Below, one piece after another: positions 8,568 to 14,991 of a DNA stretch of 25,415 nt. A program made the position numbers and the translations under genes. The stretch's first letter is position 1; each line of letters opens with the position of its first letter. Under the pieces are notes generated by a model that was not told where the DNA came from, searched no databases, and saw nothing but the letters and a program-made list of their open reading frames with translations. Source of the DNA: Citromicrobium sp. (GTDB lineage Bacteria > Pseudomonadota > Alphaproteobacteria > Sphingomonadales > Sphingomonadaceae); NCBI GenBank assembly GCA_003248395.1, contig QFNA01000008.1, positions 1 to 25,415 on the forward strand. The letters are read 5' to 3'.

Positions 8568-9609
8568 GACGCCGCGCTTCAGTCCGGTTCAAAGGCCAAT
8601 TGTTGAGGCTTGCGAGTACTTGGGGCCGGATCTTGTGATATGGTCAAAGGGCGCATCGCTTTACTCAAGCCGAGGCATTGATGCTGAGCCCGTCGAAATT
8701 GGACGCATTCGGCGTCCATTGATGCGTCGCTTGCTAGGTGCAACTCGATTGGGGCGTCGTCTTTCGAGAGAGACCTTTTACGTTGCTCGACCGGTAGGCC
8801 AGGAGATCTTTTATTGTTTCGGCAATGAGATCGGGTGGTTTAGCAATGGCGAATTTTGCCCCATTGACGGTCTGATCAACGAAAGCAAAGTTCTGCGCGA
8901 CGGAATTGCTCTCATGCCTGATGGGTCGCTCATATTTGGCGAGTATTTGCCTAATGAGCAGCGTGGGCCTGTGCACCTATACCGGGTGAAACAAGGCGTA
9001 CGGCATGCGGAAATCGTGAAAACATTCGGGCCAGGCGAGGTGCGCCACATACATCGATGCACATGGGATCCCTTCAGCAAACGCGTTATCGTCACTACCG
9101 GGGACATTGATGGCGAGTGCCGTTTGCTTAGCTTTTCGCCTGACTTTGCAAATTCCATTGCGCTTGGACGTGGTGGTGAGAATTGGCGGATCATCACCAC
9201 GCAATTCACAGACGATGCGATATATTTCGGAACGGACGCAGAGTTCCAAGTTAACACCATCAATAAACTCAAAAGATCTGACAAGACAGTTTCAGTTTTA
9301 GCCGAAGTTAATGGCCCAATTTTCCACTCTATATCCTTCAGTGGTGGGATTTTGTTCTTTACAGCCGCCGAATTGTCGCCTTGTCAGGCTTCTCCGGAAG
9401 CTATCGCTTATTGGCTAGACTTGGCTTCCGACGAAATCATCGCCGTTAAATCGTGGCAAAAAGATTCGTTATCAAAACGATATTTTCAATTTGGCACGGT
9501 ATCCGTTCCAATCGTCGAGGGAGCGCATAGCAGGGTGCCAATTTCTGGTGTGGCGCTACAGGGCTTCGACGCACAGTTTGTTGATATCTCAGTGTTATCT
9601 AATTCTTAG
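8560..9609 (+). CDS. Unrecognised protein, possible beta-propeller
   Basis: I do not recognise this gene. The protein (349 aa) has no signal peptide or membrane segment. It is built of many short hydrophobic beta-strand-like stretches separated by Gly/Asp turns, such as IALMPDGSLIFGEY, HRCTWDPFSKRVIVTTGD, AIYFGTDAEF and GGILFFTAAE. These recur about every 40-50 residues, as in SMP-30/WD-like propellers. A sequence match to a known propeller enzyme cannot be claimed. The start is proposed as TTG 8560 because AAGGA (8548-8552) lies seven bases upstream; TTG 8554 is too close to that site. It overlaps the sulfotransferase stop, so a linked role in glycan modification is plausible. Its 3' end overlaps the converging flippase gene by 15 bases. 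Confidence 0.6.
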   Translation: MSETPRFSPVQRPIVEACEYLGPDLVIWSKGASLYSSRGIDAEPVEIGRIRRPLMRRLLGATRLGRRLSRETFYVARPVGQEIFYCFGNEIGWFSNGEFCPIDGLINESKVLRDGIALMPDGSLIFGEYLPNEQRGPVHLYRVKQGVRHAEIVKTFGPGEVRHIHRCTWDPFSKRVIVTTGDIDGECRLLSFSPDFANSIALGRGGENWRIITTQFTDDAIYFGTDAEFQVNTINKLKRSDKTVSVLAEVNGPIFHSISFSGGILFFTAAELSPCQASPEAIAYWLDLASDEIIAVKSWQKDSLSKRYFQFGTVSVPIVEGAHSRVPISGVALQGFDAQFVDISVLSNS

Positions 9610-10920
9610 TCGGTTTGCTAATTTGATGAGATCGTCTCTTTTTATTGAAAGGATCGATGGGTCTACCTTGAGCGTCTGGCGACATCTGGCCAACAGCACG
9701 AAATTCCATAAGATAGCAGCAAACGCAGTCGCTATTGCGGCACCGACCGCTGCATAATCCGGCACCATTAGCCACAGTACCCCCAAGTTCAAAACAAGAG
9801 TTATCGTCGCTGTAGCTGCAGTAAACCTTTCTTGGCCTGTCATTGCCGTAACCATGCCGACTGATCCACAGGCGCCAGCGATAAGCTGTCCGAACAAAAG
9901 AATGCGCAGCGGCATTACCCCCTCGGCTGCCACTCCTCCGAAAAGGGAAAGCAGCCAAGGCGCCGTTATAATTCCGCAGAACACAAATATTGCGGTCAGG
10001 CTAAACGCTACCACTGCCGCCTTCTTCAAAGTGGCCTGCAACAGCGACTTTTGACCGTTTTTGTACATCACAGCAACATGAGCGGCGAGGGCAGCGTTAA
10101 TTCCCATTTCGGCAACGAGCGCGAAGTCACTGATGCGAAGAGCAGGATAGTACGCAGCAACGACCTCCGGACCGTGCGTGCTTCCCAGGACGGACACACC
10201 GATCTGCCGGTTCAACAGCTGCATCCCGCCAACGATCATCAGGGGCAGCGACAATGAAAGCCATTCTCGGACAGGATATCCGGCAACCTTGGCTGTCAAA
10301 ATATCGCGAAAGCGCCAAGCGACAGTTCCCAGGCCAGCAAGCGTTGCGGCAAATGCGCCGTAGACCAGGATCTCGAACAGCCCGAACTGCGAGGTTGTCG
10401 AGCCGACTGCCAAAAAGCAGAATAACCCAATGAGCAAGCCAAGGGAGGGCAACCCCGTCTGTGAAAAAGCCCCGATGAAGCTCCGGCTTTCGCCAAGCAG
10501 AACGCCTGAGATAATTCGGCAGATTGTCATCGGCAATAAAAGGCCCGCAGCGAGTAAGGCGGTCGAAAATTGCAATCCGTCAGATTCACCTTGAACATGG
10601 AGGAGTGCAAGCAACGCGATCGAGCCTACACATGACGCAAATGTTGAAATTGCGAGAGCGAAAATCAGGAAAGCTTTCAACCCGCCGCTATCATCCGAGG
10701 CGCGCGTTGTTGCGACAATCTTGGTAGAACTACGCAAGAGGCCAAGCTGTGCAAATTGCGATCCAATCGTTGCCCATGTGAGCGCGATTGCGACGGCACC
10801 AAATGTTTGTGGGGGCAAGGTGCGCGACAAGACTACCGTAAGGCCAAAGCCAACAGCGGCCGCAGCGATCACTCCGGATCCAGAGCTCGTAGCTTTGCCG
10901 AGGACCTGGCTCATCTTCAT
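9595..10920 (-). CDS. Wzx-type lipid-linked oligosaccharide flippase / polysaccharide biosynthesis membrane protein
   Basis: This is an inner-membrane transporter of the MOP superfamily, predicted to flip the undecaprenyl-linked repeat unit to the periplasm. The protein is almost wholly hydrophobic, with about 12-14 membrane segments beginning at SGSGVIAAAAVGFGLTVVLS and ending in the AILWNFVLLARC region. The segment TLPPQTFGAVAIALTWATI matches the conserved first loop and second helix of the family. I chose ATG 10920 (about 441 aa); the longer reading from 11040 adds 40 polar residues not typical of flippases. AGGA lies 11 bases upstream. It overlaps the propeller-like gene tail to tail by 15 bases. 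Its upstream side runs into the truncated IS copy within about 170 bases. Confidence 0.85.
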   Translation of the reverse strand: MKMSQVLGKATSSGSGVIAAAAVGFGLTVVLSRTLPPQTFGAVAIALTWATIGSQFAQLGLLRSSTKIVATTRASDDSGGLKAFLIFALAISTFASCVGSIALLALLHVQGESDGLQFSTALLAAGLLLPMTICRIISGVLLGESRSFIGAFSQTGLPSLGLLIGLFCFLAVGSTTSQFGLFEILVYGAFAATLAGLGTVAWRFRDILTAKVAGYPVREWLSLSLPLMIVGGMQLLNRQIGVSVLGSTHGPEVVAAYYPALRISDFALVAEMGINAALAAHVAVMYKNGQKSLLQATLKKAAVVAFSLTAIFVFCGIITAPWLLSLFGGVAAEGVMPLRILLFGQLIAGACGSVGMVTAMTGQERFTAATATITLVLNLGVLWLMVPDYAAVGAAIATAFAAILWNFVLLARCRQTLKVDPSILSIKRDDLIKLANRLRIR

Positions 10921-11090
10921 GAATTTCTGGATCCTGAAAAAAGGTTGAGGGTTCACTTGGACGCACGGATTGCAGCGCGGTGACGCAGTTCTGTTGCTAT
11001 GACAACGGAAATCATTGTCGCTTGCTTTGTCGGCATTCAACAGGATAGCGACCAGGGTATTGCCCTACCCACAAAAAAATGCTCGGATAA
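10921..11090. other. Flippase upstream region up to the broken IS
   Basis: About 170 bases between the flippase start and the point where the IS sequence breaks off. It should carry the flippase promoter on the minus strand. I see no convincing promoter motif and no gene. The region may be shortened by the rearrangement that removed the IS end. Confidence 0.3.
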
Positions 11091-11564
11091 CATGGCTTGC
11101 CACGCCGTGCGATCAGTGCGGTCAACTCGCGAACGACACGGCGACCGGAGATCGAGGTGTCCGGCACCGCTGCCAAGCACTCCCGGGTCACGTCATCGAC
11201 CACGTTGAGCACCCGGAACCGCCTGCCCGACGCCATCTGGTCGTGAACGAAGTCGAGGCTCCAGCGCTGGTTCGGTAAGGCGAGCATCGGAGCAGGTGCC
11301 CTCGTGCCGACAGCGCGCCTGCGGCTTCTTCGTCGCCTGACCGCCAGCCCTTCCTCCTTGTAGAGCCTCTGGGTCTTCTTCCGATTGATCATGACCCCCT
11401 CCCGGCGCAGCAGGATGTGCAGACGGCGATAGGCGAACCGACGACGCTGGTTTGGCCAGCTCGCGCAGCTTCTCACGCAGACCGGCATCATCGTCCCGGG
11501 TGGAACAGTAACGCACGCTTTTGCGATCAGCATCGATGACACGGCACGCCCGCCGCTCGCTCAT
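11091..11564 (-). pseudogene. IS3-family transposase OrfB, frameshifted and C-terminally truncated
   Basis: This is the remains of the DDE catalytic subunit. From the ATG at 11564 the frame reads MSERRACRVIDADRKSVRY and continues normally to REKLRELA. At 11451-11453 a run of three T on the plus strand appears to hold one base too many: the family sequence NQRRRFAYRRLH resumes in the neighbouring frame. That frame then continues through the first catalytic Asp (WSLDFVHD) and ends its homology at ARRGKP, near 11091. The second Asp (in SDNGTEF of intact relatives) and the Glu are missing, so the protein cannot be catalytic. The downstream tail is read-through into unrelated DNA. Confidence 0.85.
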
Positions 11565-11881
11565 CCCGTGGCACGCCTGGAGATGAGCGACAATTTCCCG
11601 CTTCGCGGCGGGCGTCGAGCCTTTTTTGCCAGAAGATCCTTCAGAGCAGCCTTGTCCAGCATCGCATTGGCCAGCAGCCGCTTGAGATTGGCGTTCTCGC
11701 TCTCGAGTTCCTTCAGTCGGCGGGCATCGGACACTTCCATACCGCCATACTTCGACTTCCAGTTGTAGATCGTCGCTTCAGATACACCGTGCCGACGGGC
11801 CAGGTCAGCGGTCTTGGCTCCCGCCTCGGCCTCCTTCAGCACGCCAATGATCTGCTCTTCGGCGAACCTCAATCTCTTCAT
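11561..11881 (-). CDS. IS3-family transposase OrfA
   Basis: This is the DNA-binding subunit of an IS3-family transposase, 106 aa and apparently intact. The N-terminal helix-turn-helix covers about residues 5-45 (EEQIIGVLKEAEAGAKTADL, then HGVSEATIYNWKSKYGG). A leucine-zipper-like coiled coil follows from about 53 (ARRLKELESENANLKRLLAN). The stop overlaps the orfB start as ATGA. Full transposase in this family normally needs an OrfA-OrfB fusion made by programmed frameshifting; because OrfB is broken here, the product could at most bind the inverted repeats. Confidence 0.88.
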   Translation of the reverse strand: MKRLRFAEEQIIGVLKEAEAGAKTADLARRHGVSEATIYNWKSKYGGMEVSDARRLKELESENANLKRLLANAMLDKAALKDLLAKKARRPPRSGKLSLISRRATG

Positions 11882-12094
11882 CTCGTCGGTCCTTCCGTCA
11901 GGGCCGGACTCTAATCGAGACTGGAGGAAAATCAGGGAGTCACGTCAGCCGATCCGTTCGCCCAAGACTGCCTCCAAAAGCCAGCCTTGGAAGCGAAGCT
12001 GTGCAAAGCAAAATCAGCGACCAAGTCCACAGTCAAGCCTTGTCCACGAAACCTAAAGGTGTATACCGTCGGTGGTGATTCCGCCTCCCTGCCA

Positions 12095-14881
12095 TCACCC
12101 ATGCGCCCCGAAAAGGTTGGCGATCGCGATCGATATCCGGACCGATAGCGCCTGGCTGGTTTCGATCGGATCGATGTAGTCCCGTCTTATAGCGGCGTAG
12201 CCTTCGCCGTGGCCTTGCGGATAATCGCCTTGCTCGTCGACGGTGAAATCATCCTTGCGTGGGAAATCCACCGGATAGGCACGGCGTAGCTGCGCCAACG
12301 CCTCGTCGATGCGCAGGGTGAATACCATCTCGAGGACATCGGTGCGACTGACGTCGTTGGCGCGACTGAAGGCCGGCACGGATACCGCCTTTAGGAACAT
12401 GTGCTGCATGAGCGCCAGCCTCAGCGCCTGCAGAACGCCTATCGTGCGGCGCAGTTCTTCGCGCGAACTCACGGGGTTCTCGTCGGGGATCAATTCGAAC
12501 AGGCGGTGAAGCTTCAAAGCATCAACGCGCAGGCGAGAGGCGAGCCGGCGGAAAACACCATTGCGGTCATCTTGGATGAGATACTCGGCAAGGGTCTCGC
12601 ACGCGCGTGCGAGATGATCTTCGGTGCCGCGGTAGGGACGGCTCGCCCAGTAAGCGGAGTTGAATAGTTCTCCGTACGCGGCAACCGTTTTGATGCTAGC
12701 AAGCGCGTTGGACTTTCTAACCAGTCGCATGATCTGGCGACCCCGCGGGGAATCTGCCAACAGGTCGGCAATATCGTCATACTTTCCCACTGCCGCGGTT
12801 CCGATGCCGGCAATGATGTTCACGGGATAGCCGAGCTGCTGGAGTATGGCGTTGTGCGGGATCGCGCGGATCTGGCGCAAGCTCATATCGCGATCGGCGT
12901 TGATATCCGATTGCCGGCGGGAAACGCGGCTGCCGGTCGTCGGGAGCAACCCCAGTCCAAATGCCGTGATCGCGCGGCTGTAGGTGCGGCTCTCGAGATG
13001 ATCGTGCTGATGTTCCTTGATCGCGCGATAGAAATCGAGGCTGAGGTCAGTGCGTCTGTAGAACGGATCTACCGGCGCGTCGGTATCGGTCGCGGCGGGT
13101 GCCAGTTCTATAATGCTCGACAGCGTCGCCAGCGCTAGGTCAGGGGAATCGAACGGCAGGTAGCCGTCGCCTCCTTGGAAACTCGCTTCGGGCTCCAGCC
13201 TGATATCGGCCCGCGCGAAACGTCGTCGCGCCCATGGGCTCAGCGGCCATTCAAAACGATCGCTAAAGCTGGCCGGATGCGCGCCGCGCCCCATGCCTTC
13301 ACCGTGCGTATTGAAAATCAGCGCTGCGACATCGGTCAGGCCGTTTTCGACCATCGCTTCGGCAAGCCGTCCCTGCAGCCGTTCGATTGCGAGGCTTGCG
13401 GGGATCTGCCCGACGAATCTCCCGGCATCGGAGAAACCTGTCTGGATCGATATTCGTCCGCGCTTCCGTGCATAGTTGCGATAGATGTCTTCGGCGAGCA
13501 GGGCGTCGAGAAACCGTCCGCCATGCTCCAGCGCTGTTTCAGTTTCGAACAGCGGCGAAATGTCGATCTTGTCTTCGATCCCGAAACGGCGCGCGAAATA
13601 GAGTGCGGCTAGTACGGTCGCAGGCTGTTCGCACTCCGCCACGAGGAGCCGGATCGGGGCATCGGCATCCACATGCTTGAGGATCTGCGCGATGGCGAGG
13701 AACTGCCGCACTGCGGTCGAACTCTCGACTGCGAGGCTGGCGAAGTTCGCCGATATGGGCTCTGCACGCTCGACCAGATCGCGCAATGCGGCAACCGCGC
13801 CATGGCTGCCCAGATCCAGGTCGACGCCGTTGTCGAGGCGGGACCGGACCGCATTATGAAGCTGCTTGGCATTCACGCGGAAATGAATGCCGCCCATGCC
13901 GAGCCCGTCCGCGCGCATTGATGCGGCGAGGGCCCTCAGCGCGACCGCTTTTTCGACGCTAGTATCGGCAGCCTCACGCTCGAGATCCGCAATCAAGGGG
14001 GCAAGCGAAAGCAGCTTTTCCGGATTGTCTTCGGTCAGACGATTGGCAATCGCCGAGAGAGCCGACGCATCCTTGACACCCGCAGCAAAACCTTCAGCGG
14101 AAGCCTCGGTATGCCGCTGTGCGCTGCGCAGTTTCGCGAGCAAAGGGTGGTGGGCGTCGATCCGAGCCAGACTTTCGGCATAACGTCCCAGTCGCTGTGC
14201 TTTCTCCGTCAGGCGAAAGGCGATGGACGTGGTCCATTCGATGTCGGTCCGCCCATCCATGTCATAGCCGACCCAGGTCGCAAAGCGGAACGGAAGGGGC
14301 TCAGCTTCGCGCCACTGATCCGGCCAGTTTTCCGCAGCAGAACGAAGAACGCGCGCTACGATCGTGTCACGGGCATCCTGAGCATTTGCGAGAGCCTTCA
14401 TTGCTTCGCCGTGTTCATAGTTTAGCGTGATGTCGGCCCGTTCGCCATGTGACGCGCGGACAGGGCCTCTGCTAACAACTGCACTAGCGACCGCATCTGT
14501 CTGTACAGGGTCGAGCAGGAACGTCGGATGTGCGGTGAAGACCACGTGCATTTGTGGTTGTGACCAGAACGCTTTGAATGCGTCGAAACTGTCGGACTTT
14601 CGACAAACATTCTTCAGCCGCTCTTCTGTGCCATCCGGATCGATCAGTTCGCGCAGACGATCGGCGCGGTTATCCAATGAATAGGTTTCGAGCTCGCCGA
14701 TCAGGCGATCGAAATCGGTCAGGGGGACCGTGTCGGCCTCAAGTTCGCGCGACAACTCGTGAGCTAGCTGGAATACCGGATTGAACAGGGGCGTCTGTTG
14801 CGTCCGCTCGTGCAGTTCGCTCAATCTCCGGGCGAGTTTTTCTAGGGTCAGCGGGATTAGGTCGGACACGTGTTGCTCCAT
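12095..14881 (-). CDS. Phosphoenolpyruvate carboxylase homologue with divergent active-site motifs
   Basis: The overall layout, length (about 928 aa) and several landmarks match PEP carboxylase, the cytoplasmic enzyme making oxaloacetate from PEP and bicarbonate: FTAHPT (residues 115-120), PLFET (about 443-447), GSRVSRRQ and a following LRQIRAIP. Key blocks differ from the E. coli form. GGDRDGNP is GYDMDGRTD (205-213), GYSDSAKD is GFSDAGRF (482-489), and FHGRGGSIGRGG is FNTHGEGMGRGA (523-534). The terminal NTG is replaced by AHG. Some residues thought to bind PEP or bicarbonate are therefore changed, and PEPC activity is uncertain. ATG 14881 is preferred to TTG 14932, which adds 17 arginine-rich residues; neither has a clear ribosome site. 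It stands alone, about 110 bases after the GGDEF-EAL gene stop. Confidence 0.75.
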   Translation of the reverse strand: MEQHVSDLIPLTLEKLARRLSELHERTQQTPLFNPVFQLAHELSRELEADTVPLTDFDRLIGELETYSLDNRADRLRELIDPDGTEERLKNVCRKSDSFDAFKAFWSQPQMHVVFTAHPTFLLDPVQTDAVASAVVSRGPVRASHGERADITLNYEHGEAMKALANAQDARDTIVARVLRSAAENWPDQWREAEPLPFRFATWVGYDMDGRTDIEWTTSIAFRLTEKAQRLGRYAESLARIDAHHPLLAKLRSAQRHTEASAEGFAAGVKDASALSAIANRLTEDNPEKLLSLAPLIADLEREAADTSVEKAVALRALAASMRADGLGMGGIHFRVNAKQLHNAVRSRLDNGVDLDLGSHGAVAALRDLVERAEPISANFASLAVESSTAVRQFLAIAQILKHVDADAPIRLLVAECEQPATVLAALYFARRFGIEDKIDISPLFETETALEHGGRFLDALLAEDIYRNYARKRGRISIQTGFSDAGRFVGQIPASLAIERLQGRLAEAMVENGLTDVAALIFNTHGEGMGRGAHPASFSDRFEWPLSPWARRRFARADIRLEPEASFQGGDGYLPFDSPDLALATLSSIIELAPAATDTDAPVDPFYRRTDLSLDFYRAIKEHQHDHLESRTYSRAITAFGLGLLPTTGSRVSRRQSDINADRDMSLRQIRAIPHNAILQQLGYPVNIIAGIGTAAVGKYDDIADLLADSPRGRQIMRLVRKSNALASIKTVAAYGELFNSAYWASRPYRGTEDHLARACETLAEYLIQDDRNGVFRRLASRLRVDALKLHRLFELIPDENPVSSREELRRTIGVLQALRLALMQHMFLKAVSVPAFSRANDVSRTDVLEMVFTLRIDEALAQLRRAYPVDFPRKDDFTVDEQGDYPQGHGEGYAAIRRDYIDPIETSQALSVRISIAIANLFGAHG

Positions 14882-14991
14882 CGAAGCTTGTGGCCGATTG
14901 CGCGGGAAAGTGCGACGCGAGTCAAGGCGCAATGCTGCTATGCAGCATGAATAGGTTTGCGGACGCTTCTATCGGAAGTCGCGGTGACCTT

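Larger units (their letters stand above)
11091..11947 (-). mobile_element. Truncated IS3-family element (IS407-like group)
   Basis: The outer end is at 11947, with the tip gtcacgtca (11939-11947) shared with the IS end at 91-99. Reading inward on the minus strand there is a complete orfA and then orfB. OrfB sequence stops matching the family at about 11090, just after ALIARRGKP, so roughly the last third of the element and its other inverted repeat are missing. No target-site duplication can be defined because only one end remains. Both transposase frames face away from the right-hand flank, in the same direction as the fragment at the window start. Confidence 0.85.

Noticed and set aside
12074..12099. 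Inverted repeat GGTGAT/ATCACC at the end of the PEPC homologue, considered as a terminator
   Set aside because: The stem is only six pairs with a 14-base loop, it overlaps the stop codon region, and no T-run follows.
12309..14784. Several open frames on the plus strand opposite the PEPC homologue
   Set aside because: They are antisense shadows of a GC-rich gene; none has a recognisable family or ribosome site.
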